NCBI RefSeq assembly: GCF_000507185.2
Contig: NZ_AYTM02000002.1
Location: 2,069,501-2,133,500, forward strand
Length of the DNA: 64,000 bases
From: Pseudomonas syringae KCTC 12500
GTDB taxonomy: Bacteria; Pseudomonadota; Gammaproteobacteria; Pseudomonadales; Pseudomonadaceae
Reading direction: 5' to 3'
Positions 1 through 9,156 of the stretch are shown in pieces. Every line of letters starts with the position of its first letter. The first letter of the stretch is position 1. The notes under the pieces were generated by a model. It was not told the origin of the DNA and did not search any database. It saw nothing but the letters and a program-made list of their open reading frames with translations. A program made the position numbers and the translations under genes.

Positions 1-2524
1 GTGGATCGGCTTCGATGGAAGCTCTCCACGCGGCCAGCCACTCTTCATGACCTTCGCTCCAGACACGCTCGTGCAAGCGGCCAAGGGCAACCGGGTCGCT
101 CAGCAGCATCAGGCGTTCCTGATTGCCGAGTTTTGCCGGACCAACCTTGAGTGCCTGATCGACACGCTCCATACGCACCACTTCAATCGGCTGGGCCTGG
201 CGGTGACGCGACGTTGCCAGGGCGCAAGCCAAGGCGTTCTGTCGCGGGTCGACCACAGCCCGAATGAAGCCCTGTTTCAGCGCATGCCAGCGGTTCTCGT
301 AGGTGTACTGATCCGTCGAGATCAGCTCTTGCGGCGGCTCGAACTCTTCAGGAATCAGGAAGAACTTCTCGTCACGCGCCTTGACGCCCAGATTGGTACG
401 ACTGGAAATCACCGACACCGGAATCGACAGCATCAACGACACCACGATCGGTGCAAGCCACCACAGGAAGCTCGGGTTCAACCAGAACACCAGCAAGGCC
501 CAGCACGCGCCCAACAGGGTTTGCGGACCGTGGCGCTTCACTGCTTCGATCCACGGCGTGGAGTCATCGTCGCGTTGCGGCGAGTTCCAGGTCGCGGCCC
601 AGCCCAGGAAAGCGGCCAGTACGAAGCGGGTGTGGAACAGCATGCGCACCGGAGCCAGCAGCACCGAGAAGAGCATTTCCAGCAGCATCGAAACGGTGAC
701 CTTGAACTTGCCACCGAAGCCTTTCGCGCCCTTGGCCCAGATCAGAATGACGCTGAGCAGTTTAGGCAGGAACAGCAGGACAATGGTGGTCGAGAACAAC
801 GCAACGGCTTTCTCCGGGTGCCATTGTGGCCACAGCGGATACAGCTGACGTGGTTCAAGGAAGTAGGTCGGCTCCATCAGCGTGTTCACTGCCAGCAAGG
901 CCGTGGACAACACGAGGAAGAAGAACCACAACGGCGCCGACAGGTAAGACATCACACCGGTCAGGAACACCGCACGGTGAACCGGGTGCATGCCCTTGAC
1001 CAGGAACAGCCTGAAGTTCATCAGGTTGCCGTGGCACCAGCGACGGTCACGCTTGAGTTCGTCCAGCAGGTTGGGCGGCAACTCTTCGTAACTGCCTGGC
1101 AGGTCGTAGGCAATCCACACGCCCCAGCCGGCACGACGCATCAGCGCAGCTTCGACGAAGTCGTGGGAGAGGATCGCACCGGCGAACGCGCCTTTGCCGG
1201 GCAACGGCGCCAGGGCGCAGTGCTCGATGAAGGGCTTCATGCGGATGATCGCGTTGTGACCCCAATAGTGGGATTCACCCAACTGCCAGAAGTGCAGACC
1301 GGCGGTGAACAGCGGACCATAGACCCGGGTAGCGAACTGCTGCATGCGGGCATACAGCGTGTCCATGCCCGACGCACGTGGCGCGGTCTGGATGATACCG
1401 GCGTCCGGCGTGGCTTCCATCAGGCGAACCAGACTGGTCAGACACTCACCGCTCATGACGCTGTCGGCGTCCAGCACGACCATGTAGCGGTAGTCACCGC
1501 CCCAGCGACGGCAGAAGTCGTCGAGGTTGCCGCTTTTGCGTTTTACGCGGCGGCGACGGCGACGATAGAAGATCTTGCCGAAGCCTTTGGTCTCGCGGCA
1601 CACGTCCAGCCACGCCTGTTGCTCGGCAACGGCGATGTCGGTTTCGTTGGTGTCACTGAGCACGAAGAAATCGAAACGATCCAGGTCACCCGTGGCAGCT
1701 ACCGATTCGAACGTAGCACGCAGACCGGCGAAAACCCGGGGCACGTCTTCGTTGCAGATCGGCATGACCAGCGCAGTACGTGCGCCCTTTTCGATCGGCT
1801 CGTTGCCAGCACTGGCACCCGAGATACGGTATTTATCGCGACCGGTGAGCAGCTCGAGGAAGCCCATCAGCGCGGTCCAGAAACCGGCCGACACCCAACA
1901 GAACAGAATCCCGAACAACAACAGAATACTGGTCTGCAAGGCATAAGGCATGACCTGCAAGGCGGTCTGCACGAAGGTCTGACGCGTGATTTCGTCGAGC
2001 GAAACCAGCGACCAGCCCTGATACGGCAGGATACCTTTCATGTACCAGCCCGCCACGATCGTCTGACCCAGCATGAGGATCAGCAGGATGTAGCGACGGA
2101 TCGAACCGACGGTACGCCAGCGCGCCTTCGGCAGATCACGCGGCAGATCATCATGCTCGGGCTTGGGCGGGTTGCCTTTGCCGGTCAGGCTACGCCAGCC
2201 GCGCACCAGAATGTTGGTGCGCCATGGCTCTGGCACGACCTTAGTCCGGCGAATCGGCGGTGTAGCCTTCAAGCACAGGCGACCGCTGGCGTCGACGCCG
2301 AGCATCTCGGCGTCCTCCAGCTGATCTGCGGTGGTCAGCGTCAGACGACGACCCACCGAAGCCTGAGCGGCCTCGGCAGGGTCATTGACCGGCTGCGCGG
2401 AAAGTCGCTCATGCAACTCGGCGAAGGTCGTGCAGCCGGCAAGTTCTGCCCGCTGCTCGTCGCTCATCGGTAAATGCGCCAGATACTCGTTCAGAGACAT
2501 TGGCACCGGTAGAGAATTACTCAT
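1..2524 (-). CDS. opgH: Glucan biosynthesis glucosyltransferase OpgH (HrpM), 3' end outside window
   Basis: Inner-membrane family 2 glycosyltransferase that polymerises the backbone of osmoregulated periplasmic glucans. The first 841 codons are visible and the frame is still open at base 1, so only a short C-terminal tail is missing compared with the roughly 850-residue family length. The chosen start is ATG at 2522-2524 ([12 protein letters not shown]), whose ATGAGTAA overlaps the opgG stop by 8 nt, so the pair is translationally coupled. The reverse strand shows the VLDADS motif near 1459-1482 and an RRW motif (the QxxRW position) near 1027-1056, with hydrophobic segments on both sides. In P. 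syringae this locus was first described as hrpM, needed for disease and the hypersensitive response. That role is known from the family, not seen here. Confidence 0.95.
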   Translation of the reverse strand, partial: MSNSLPVPMSLNEYLAHLPMSDEQRAELAGCTTFAELHERLSAQPVNDPAEAAQASVGRRLTLTTADQLEDAEMLGVDASGRLCLKATPPIRRTKVVPEPWRTNILVRGWRSLTGKGNPPKPEHDDLPRDLPKARWRTVGSIRRYILLILMLGQTIVAGWYMKGILPYQGWSLVSLDEITRQTFVQTALQVMPYALQTSILLLFGILFCWVSAGFWTALMGFLELLTGRDKYRISGASAGNEPIEKGARTALVMPICNEDVPRVFAGLRATFESVAATGDLDRFDFFVLSDTNETDIAVAEQQAWLDVCRETKGFGKIFYRRRRRRVKRKSGNLDDFCRRWGGDYRYMVVLDADSVMSGECLTSLVRLMEATPDAGIIQTAPRASGMDTLYARMQQFATRVYGPLFTAGLHFWQLGESHYWGHNAIIRMKPFIEHCALAPLPGKGAFAGAILSHDFVEAALMRRAGWGVWIAYDLPGSYEELPPNLLDELKRDRRWCHGNLMNFRLFLVKGMHPVHRAVFLTGVMSYLSAPLWFFFLVLSTALLAVNTLMEPTYFLEPRQLYPLWPQWHPEKAVALFSTTIVLLFLPKLLSVILIWAKGAKGFGGKFKVTVSMLLEMLFSVLLAPVRMLFHTRFVLAAFLGWAATWNSPQRDDDSTPWIEAVKRHGPQTLLGACWALLVFWLNPSFLWWLAPIVVSLMLSIPVSVISSRTNLGVKARDEKFFLIPEEFEPPQELISTDQYTYENRWHALKQGFIRAVVDPRQNALACALATSRHRQAQPIEVVRMERVDQALKVGPAKLGNQERLMLLSDPVALGRLHERVWSEGHEEWLAAWRASIEADP

Positions 2525-4460
2525 CGCTCGGCAACTGATAGCTCCAGGTCTCGGTCATGACTTGCAACGTCTTGGCCGGTTCCGGATGGGTGGGTGCTGC
2601 CTCGGTTTCAGGCTGCTGAATTTCCTTACCGTCCTTGTCCTTGGCTACGTCAGCCTTGGATGCGTCGGCTTTGCCTGCATCGGCCTTGGCGACTTCGCCT
2701 TTGCCTTTGGCTGCGTCAGCTTTTGCTGCGTCAGCCTTGCCAGCTTCAGACTTGGCAGTCTCAGGCTTGGCAGCTTCCGGCTTCGGCGCGTCGGCCTTGG
2801 CGATTTCTACCTGGTCGTTGGCGGACTCCTTGGCAACTGCCGGCTTGGCAGCTTCCTTGGCGGCGGCCTTCTTCTCTTCGGCTTTGTCAGCCACGAGCAG
2901 CGCAGGTTCCTTGCCCGGTTCGGCAGGGATTTCACGCAACAGGTAAGCGCGCATTTCGGTCGGCTTGCTGGAGTCCTTGACCTTCACCCGCAGGGTCAGG
3001 CGGTAGCCTTTGGTGACCGGGTTGTAGCGCAGGTTGTTTTCCACCAGCTCGACGTTGTCGTCAGTGGTCACCTGGCTGCGAATGGTCTTGTCTTCCGGCA
3101 GTGCGGCCAGCACCGGGCCCACGAAGTCGACCAGGAAGGCAAGGCTGCCGTCCGGCTGACGGATCAGGTTGGACTGACGCACGTCACCGATGGAGCGTTG
3201 AGTCTGCTTGACCCAGCCCAGATCCGGCGAGTGAATCGAGTTTTCCTGCATGGTCCAGTGCAGACGGTAATCGAACGCCATTTCCTGGCCAGGCTCGGCC
3301 AGCGTTTCAGGCTTCCAGTAGGCTACGATGTTGTCGTTGGTCTCGTCGGCAGTCGGAATTTCGACCAGCTCGACAGTCCCTTTGCCCCAATCGCCCTTCG
3401 GCTCGATCCAGGCACTTGGACGCTTGTCGTAACGGTCATCCAGGTCTTCGTACTGGCTGAAGTCGCGGCCACGTTGCAGCAGACCGAAACCACGCGGGTT
3501 CTCGACCGAGAAGCTGCTGATGGACAGATGTTTAGGGTTGTTCAGCGGACGCCACAGCCACTCACCATTGGCCGCCTGAATCGACAGACCGCTGGAATCG
3601 TGCAGTTCACGACGGTAGTTAGGCACACGCGACGGCTGGTTGGCGCCGAACAGGAACATGCTGGTCAGAGGAGCAACGCCCAGCTTGTTGACCTTGTCAC
3701 GCAGGAACATGCGCGACTTCACGTCAACCAGGGTGTTGGTACCCGGACGCAGGGTCAGCTGATAGGCACCGGTGGCACGCGGCGAGTCGAGCAGTGCAAA
3801 GATCACCAGATGGTTGTCATCCGGGCCTGGCTTCTCGATCCAGAATTCCTTGAAGCGCGGAAATTCTTCACCGGAAGGCGAGGCAGTGTCGATCGCCATG
3901 CCGCGCGCGGAAAGGCCATAAACCTGACCCTTGCCGATCACGCGGAAGTAGCTCGCGCCCAGCATGGTCATGATTTCGTCCTGTTTGTCATCCTTGTTGA
4001 TCGGATACAGGACACGGAAACCGGCATAACCCAGTTTCTCGGTGGATTTCGGGTCGATCTTCAGATCGCCGAAGTCAAAACGATTCGGGTCGTACTTGAT
4101 CTCGTCGACGCTGGTCGCGGTCACTTCGTTGATTTTGACCGGCGTATCGAAGTGCATACCCTGGTGGTAGAAAGACACTTTGAACGGAGTCTTTTCACCC
4201 GCCCATTCGGCCTTGTCATCACGGAAGCGGATCTTCTGATAATCGGCGAACTTCATGTCGCGCAGCTCGTTCGGCAGATTGCTCCTCGGAGCCTCGAACT
4301 TCTGCCCGGCCATTTCTTTGGCCTTCGCCGCTACATCATCAAGGTTGAACGCCCATAGCTGACCTGCACTGAACAGGCATACAAGGGCCGAGCTTGCCAG
4401 AAGTGCACTACGCAACCGCTTGACAGGTGTCTTTGGAGCATCACAGGGACTAACAATCAC
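2517..4460 (-). CDS. opgG: Periplasmic glucan biosynthesis protein OpgG with Ala/Lys-rich insertion
   Basis: Periplasmic protein required with OpgH for glucan backbone synthesis or branching. I chose the GTG at 4458-4460 ([10 protein letters not shown]) because a GAGGG Shine-Dalgarno lies just upstream; a longer frame to 4589 exists but has no such support. Residues 1 to about 36 form a Sec signal peptide ending LWA/FNL. The protein has 647 residues, well above the 511 of E. coli OpgG. The excess is an alanine-, lysine- and aspartate-rich stretch from about residue 528 to 630 made of degenerate AKADA-like units. The chain then returns to a conserved-looking ending (TETWSYQLP). The stretch is probably a flexible linker inserted before the last strand of the C-terminal domain. 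It lies upstream of and overlaps opgH. Confidence 0.93.
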   Translation of the reverse strand: MIVSPCDAPKTPVKRLRSALLASSALVCLFSAGQLWAFNLDDVAAKAKEMAGQKFEAPRSNLPNELRDMKFADYQKIRFRDDKAEWAGEKTPFKVSFYHQGMHFDTPVKINEVTATSVDEIKYDPNRFDFGDLKIDPKSTEKLGYAGFRVLYPINKDDKQDEIMTMLGASYFRVIGKGQVYGLSARGMAIDTASPSGEEFPRFKEFWIEKPGPDDNHLVIFALLDSPRATGAYQLTLRPGTNTLVDVKSRMFLRDKVNKLGVAPLTSMFLFGANQPSRVPNYRRELHDSSGLSIQAANGEWLWRPLNNPKHLSISSFSVENPRGFGLLQRGRDFSQYEDLDDRYDKRPSAWIEPKGDWGKGTVELVEIPTADETNDNIVAYWKPETLAEPGQEMAFDYRLHWTMQENSIHSPDLGWVKQTQRSIGDVRQSNLIRQPDGSLAFLVDFVGPVLAALPEDKTIRSQVTTDDNVELVENNLRYNPVTKGYRLTLRVKVKDSSKPTEMRAYLLREIPAEPGKEPALLVADKAEEKKAAAKEAAKPAVAKESANDQVEIAKADAPKPEAAKPETAKSEAGKADAAKADAAKGKGEVAKADAGKADASKADVAKDKDGKEIQQPETEAAPTHPEPAKTLQVMTETWSYQLPSDE

Positions 4461-4581
4461 GAGCAACCCTCGCCGAAAAACAGATGAAAAAACCAACGGC
4501 CAGCTATCAATGCCGGGTTGGCGAGCATTGTTCCGACTCCGAATGGGCTTAATGATTCCCCAACCAGGTGTCAGAACCGCT

Positions 4582-4669
4582 TTTGTCATACCAAATGGAC
4601 CAACAGTGTCGATCCCCGTAGCGCGCGATTATCCAGTAGCGCGCGCCACAACGCATCAGGTATGACAAA
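4582..4669. promoter_or_regulatory. Inverted and direct repeats in the opgG leader region
   Basis: Between opgG and dtd there is a perfect 11-bp inverted repeat, TTTGTCATACC at 4582-4592 and GGTATGACAAA at 4659-4669. Inside it are two direct copies of GTAGCGCGCG at 4618-4627 and 4636-4645, 18 bp apart. This arrangement upstream of opgGH could be a pair of operator half-sites. No regulator can be named from the sequence. Confidence 0.35.
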
Positions 4670-4723
4670 GAAATTTATCCCCGCAAGACAGATGAATTCA
4701 GGGGAACAACATGAAATCGTAGC

Positions 4724-5161
4724 TTATGTATCAAACAAAAATGTCACCGGGCCATCATTTATCAGGTGCACCTGCATGTCTGCACCAAACTGGCCCGCAG
4801 CTACCGCGGGATGCGCGATTCTGGCCTGACTCAACAGATAGTCGAACAGCTCGGCACCCAGCGCTGGAGGTGCGGCTTTAGAGAAGCCCGCACGCAACCC
4901 GCTTCTGGTGTCCGCAGCCAGCGTGAACTGGGAAACCAGCAACAAGCCGCCCCCCACCTCGCGCAAAGACAGATTCATCTTGCCCTCGGCATCGCTGAAC
5001 ACTCGATAATTGAGCAACTTGTGCAGCAACTTATCGGCACTGGCGCGGGTGTCTTGAGGCTCTATTCCCACCAACACCAATATGCCCTGTTCAATGGCAC
5101 CCACGACCTCGGTGCCGACCTCGACGCGCGCACTTCGCACGCGCTGCAACAAACCTTTCAT
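4724..5161 (-). CDS. dtd: D-aminoacyl-tRNA deacylase
   Basis: Cytoplasmic proofreading enzyme that hydrolyses D-amino acids (and glycine) from mischarged tRNA. The 145-residue length matches the family. The two signature motifs are present: SQFTL at residues 77-81 and NDGPVT at 135-140, whose Gly-Pro forms the cross-subunit chirality filter in known structures. It starts 40 nt downstream of the pip remnant and points the same way, so the two were probably co-transcribed. Nothing is unusual about it. Confidence 0.96.
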   Translation of the reverse strand: MKGLLQRVRSARVEVGTEVVGAIEQGILVLVGIEPQDTRASADKLLHKLLNYRVFSDAEGKMNLSLREVGGGLLLVSQFTLAADTRSGLRAGFSKAAPPALGAELFDYLLSQARIAHPAVAAGQFGADMQVHLINDGPVTFLFDT

Positions 5162-5200
5162 AGATGCCTTTCCAGACTCAAAACCAATACCGGATGACTG

Positions 5201-6173
5201 TTACGCTTCTTCGGGCGGCAGGTCGAGCAGGTTGCGCGCAACTTCTGCAGCGGCCCGTACCAGCGCGTCGGCGATACCCGGTTCGGCTGCCGAATGCCCG
5301 GCCTCGCGAATTACCTGCAGCTCACTGCCAGGCCAGTTCTGGTGCAGCTCCCATGCATTATCCAGCGGACAGATGACATCGTAACGACCGTGCACAATGA
5401 TTGCCGGCAGGTGCGCGATCTTCGGCATGTCGCGAATCAGCTGGTTGTCTTCCAGAAAAGCGTTGTTCATGAAGTAGTGGCATTCGATCCGCGCGATAGA
5501 CAACGCACGGTGCGGCTCGGCGAAGCGATCCACCACTTGCGGATTGGGGCGCAAGGTTGCGCAACGCCCTTCCCAGGTCGACCAGGCCTTGGCGGCGTGC
5601 ATCTGGGCGATCTGATCCGGACCGGTGAGTCGCTTGTGGAAGGCAGTCAGAATGTTGTCACGCTCGTCCAGCGGGATCGGCGCGACATAATCCTGCCAAT
5701 AGTCCGGGAACAAACGGCTGGCCCCCGCCTGATAGAACCAGTCGATTTCCTGTTGCCGGGCAAGGAATACGCCACGCAGGATCAGCGCGTGCACGCGATC
5801 GGGATGGGTCTGTGCATTAGGCCAGAGCGAGGGTCGAACCCCACGAACCGCCGAACAGCACCCATTTATCGATCCCGAGGTGCTCGCGAATCGCTTCGAG
5901 GTCTTCCACCAGTTTCCAGGTGGTATTGTTTTCAAGGCTGGCATGCGGTGTGGAACGGCCGCAACCGCGCTGATCGAAGGTGACGATGCGGTACAGGTTG
6001 GGATCGAAATAGCAGCGACTGTGCGCGTCGCACCCAGAACCCGGGCCGCCGTGGATGAACACCACCGGCAACCCCTCTGGCGAGCCACTTTCATCGACGT
6101 AAAGCACATGCGGTTGTTCCACGGCCAGATCGTGCCGGGCGTAGGGTTTGATCTGCGGGTACAAAGTCTGCAT
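5201..6173 (-). pseudogene. pip: Proline iminopeptidase, broken by a single-base insertion
   Basis: Alpha/beta-hydrolase that removes N-terminal proline from peptides. Read in one frame the gene starts at 6173 (MQTLYPQIKP) and carries HGGPG at residues 41-45 and the nucleophile elbow GGSWGS with Ser110, then stops at TAA 5817-5819 after 118 residues. The rest of the protein (AQTHPDRVHALILRG through GRYDVICPL and EAGHS, which hold the acid and histidine) continues in the next frame to the stop at 5201. Removing one T from the TT at 5817-5818 turns GCC-TAA-TGC into GCC-TAT-GCA and restores a 323-residue protein of normal size. So the gene is either a fresh pseudogene or holds a sequencing error. 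The truncated product would lack two members of the catalytic triad. Confidence 0.9.
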
Positions 6174-6453
6174 AAGTGCTCCATAAGTCCAGTTCAGAGG
6201 CTTCTATTATTCTGCCGTGGGGCATCATAAACCCGAAACGAAGAATCAGCATGCTGCACGTCATTGATCAGGATGGAACGAACGATGCAAGCGTTTTGCC
6301 AATTTCACCGGTGCGCGAACCAGAGCCGTCGCGCTGGGTCGAAGCGAGAGCTATGCCATGAATTATTTCGCTTTTTTTCAGGAAATAATTGACGACACGC
6401 CTACAGTCTAAGAATCCCGTTTTCCATTCGTCAGACTACTTGAGGTTTTACCG

Positions 6454-8904
6454 ATGTCTCAGGAACCACTTGTTCGTGACGCTGATGTGGCCGCTTTTCG
6501 CGCCGCTGTGCTCGCCAAACTCACCTACTCGGTGGGCAAGGACCCCGACCATGCGTTTGAGCATGACTGGTTTGAAGCTGTCGCCCTTGCCGCCCGCGAC
6601 CATATGGTCGAACACTGGATGGACCATACGCGGCAGATCTATCGCAAGGTTCAGAAACGCGTTTACTACCTGTCTCTCGAATTCCTGATAGGCAGGCTGC
6701 TGTACGACAGCCTCAGTAACCTGGGCCTGCTCGAAGTCGCTCGCGAGGCGCTGACCGAGCTGGGTGTGGACATCGAGCGTATCCGCCTGCTTGAACCGGA
6801 TGCGGCACTGGGTAACGGCGGCCTGGGTCGTCTGGCTGCGTGCTTCATGGAAAGTATGTCGACCCTGGGCATTGCGGGTCATGGTTACGGCATTCGTTAC
6901 GAGCACGGCCTGTTTCGTCAGGGCATCGTCGATGGCTGGCAGCAGGAGCAGACCGAGAACTGGCTGGACTTCGGTAACCCATGGGAATTCGAACGCCCTG
7001 AGGTGGTGTACTCCATCGGCTTCGGCGGCAGTGTCGACACCGTCCCGACCGAAGCAGGCGACTCGCGTCAGGTATGGCGTCCGGGCGAGACCGTTCGGGC
7101 CATCGCCTATGACACCCCGGTAGTGGGCTGGCGCGGCAAGAGCGTCAACACCCTGCGCTTGTGGCGCGCCCGTGCGGTAGAAGACCTGCACCTGGAGCGC
7201 TTCAACGCCGGCGATCACTTCGGCGCGGTTGCCGAAGTGGTGCGCGCCGAAAGTATTTCCCGCGTGCTTTACCCGAACGATGCGACCGAAGCGGGTCAGG
7301 AACTGCGTCTGCGTCAGGAATACTTTTTCGTTTCCGCGTCGCTGCAGGACTTGCTGCGCCGCCATCTGAACCAGCACGCCACACTGACGGATCTGTCCGA
7401 GCATGCGGCGATTCAGATGAACGACACGCACCCCTCGATCGCCGTGGCCGAGCTGATGCGTCAGTTGATCGACAACCACAACATCCCGTGGGACACCGCC
7501 TGGAAAATCACCGTAGGCACCCTCGGCTACACCAACCACACTCTGCTGCCTGAAGCACTGGAAACCTGGTCGGTGGGCCTGATGGAGCGGATGTTGCCGC
7601 GCCACATGCAGATCATCTACCTGATCAACGCGCAGCATATCGACACACTGCGTGCCAAGGGCGTCGACGACGTCAACGTGCTGCGTGCCGTGTCGCTGAT
7701 CGAAGAAGACAACGGTCGTCGGGTACGCATGGGCAACCTGGCGTTCCTCGGCTCGCACAGCGTCAACGGCGTTTCGGCGCTGCACACGCAACTGATGCGC
7801 AAGACCGTGTTCGCCGAGCTGCACAAGATCTATCCAGAGCGGATCAACAACAAGACCAACGGCATCACCTTCCGCCGCTGGCTGTTCCAGGCCAACCCGA
7901 AGCTGACCGAGATGCTTGTCGAGTCGCTCGGCGAGGATGTTCTGGACAACGCCGAGACGCGCCTCAAAGAGCTCGAGCCGTTCGCCGAGAAGTCGTCGTT
8001 CCGCAAGCAGATGGCCGATCAACGCCTGCACAGCAAGCGTGCGCTGGCGGCGATCATTCATGAACGTTTGGGCATTGCCGTCAACCCTGCCGCGATGTTC
8101 GACGTTCAGGTCAAGCGGATCCACGAGTACAAGCGCCAGTTGCTGAACCTGTTCCACACCGTCGCCCTGTATCAGGCCATTCGGGCCGAGCCAGGTACCG
8201 ATTGGGTGCCACGGGTGAAGATCTTCGCCGGCAAGGCGGCGGCCAGCTATCACTCGGCCAAACTGATCATCAAGCTGACCAACGACATCGCGCGGACCGT
8301 GAACAACGATCCGACCGTACGCGGTCTGCTGAAAGTGGTGTTCATGCCCAACTACAACGTCAGCCTGGCGGAGAGCATCATTCCGGCGGCCGACCTGTCC
8401 GAGCAGATTTCCACCGCAGGCCTGGAAGCGTCCGGGACCAGCAACATGAAGTTCGGCCTCAACGGCGCACTGACCATCGGTACGCTGGACGGCGCCAACG
8501 TGGAAATGAGCGAGCAGGTCGGGCTGGAGCACATGTTCATCTTCGGCATGTCTTCGCAACAGGTCGAAGCCCGCAAGCAGGCCGGTGAATTCAGCGCGCA
8601 TGACGATGTGGCTGCTTCCGGACGCTTGAACGATGTGCTGCAGGCGATCCGGGGTGGTGTGTTCTCGCCGGATGATCCGAACCGCTATGTGGGCCTCATC
8701 GATCAGTTGCTGGATTATGACCGCTTCCTGGTCTGCGCTGACTTCGACTCGTACTGGGCGGCCCAGGCCAAGGTCGAAGAGCGCTGGCACGACTCCAAGG
8801 AATGGTGGCGCTCGGCGGTGCTCAATACCGCACGTATGGGCTGGTTCTCCTCGGACCGGACCATCCGCGAGTACGCCGGAGACATCTGGAAAGCGCTGGA
8901 CTGA
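6454..8904 (+). CDS. glgP: Glycogen/maltodextrin phosphorylase
   Basis: Cytoplasmic PLP enzyme that releases glucose 1-phosphate from the non-reducing ends of alpha-1,4-glucans. At 816 residues it has the size of bacterial GlgP/MalP. Visible motifs include the N-terminal YYLSLEFLIGR, the glycine-rich LGNGGLGRLAACFMES, and the cofactor region EASGTSNMKFGLNGA, in which the lysine carries PLP in the family. The start ATG at 6454 is preceded by TTGAGG. The gene stands alone: pip points away upstream and a REP pair follows. Substrate preference between glycogen and maltodextrin cannot be told from sequence. Confidence 0.95.
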   Translation: MSQEPLVRDADVAAFRAAVLAKLTYSVGKDPDHAFEHDWFEAVALAARDHMVEHWMDHTRQIYRKVQKRVYYLSLEFLIGRLLYDSLSNLGLLEVAREALTELGVDIERIRLLEPDAALGNGGLGRLAACFMESMSTLGIAGHGYGIRYEHGLFRQGIVDGWQQEQTENWLDFGNPWEFERPEVVYSIGFGGSVDTVPTEAGDSRQVWRPGETVRAIAYDTPVVGWRGKSVNTLRLWRARAVEDLHLERFNAGDHFGAVAEVVRAESISRVLYPNDATEAGQELRLRQEYFFVSASLQDLLRRHLNQHATLTDLSEHAAIQMNDTHPSIAVAELMRQLIDNHNIPWDTAWKITVGTLGYTNHTLLPEALETWSVGLMERMLPRHMQIIYLINAQHIDTLRAKGVDDVNVLRAVSLIEEDNGRRVRMGNLAFLGSHSVNGVSALHTQLMRKTVFAELHKIYPERINNKTNGITFRRWLFQANPKLTEMLVESLGEDVLDNAETRLKELEPFAEKSSFRKQMADQRLHSKRALAAIIHERLGIAVNPAAMFDVQVKRIHEYKRQLLNLFHTVALYQAIRAEPGTDWVPRVKIFAGKAAASYHSAKLIIKLTNDIARTVNNDPTVRGLLKVVFMPNYNVSLAESIIPAADLSEQISTAGLEASGTSNMKFGLNGALTIGTLDGANVEMSEQVGLEHMFIFGMSSQQVEARKQAGEFSAHDDVAASGRLNDVLQAIRGGVFSPDDPNRYVGLIDQLLDYDRFLVCADFDSYWAAQAKVEERWHDSKEWWRSAVLNTARMGWFSSDRTIREYAGDIWKALD

Positions 8905-8933
8905 CGTCAGAGCCTGAACAGACTCACAGGCTC

Positions 8934-9024
8934 TGTGGGAGCGAGCTTGCTCGCGAAGAGGCCATTAAGGTCTCCGCAAAGAAGGCGCTCGAAACGACGC
9001 CTTCGTGAGCAAGCTCACTCCCAC
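8934..9024. repeat. REP pair (inverted)
   Basis: A GTGGGAGCGAGCTTGCTCGC-type element at 8934-8957 faces an inverted copy at 9001-9024, separated by about 43 bp. This is the paired layout of Pseudomonas repetitive extragenic palindromes. It lies between glgP and the DUF2339 gene and may act as a transcript-end structure. Confidence 0.85.
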
Positions 9025-9156
9025 AAGCGCCACAAGGATCTGTCTCAGTCCTGCAGAGACTCTGGTGCCCCCGGCATAAAACATTACAAGCGATGTCCGC
9101 CCGCCCCTATATACTGCGCACGATGAACCTTCACACACCGAAAAGGATGTCGTCGC

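Noticed and set aside
47..2473. A long open frame on the plus strand across the start of the window
   Set aside because: It is antisense to opgH, whose protein is clearly recognised; the plus-strand translation is rich in Arg, Gln and His and has no family pattern, as expected of a GC-rich shadow frame.
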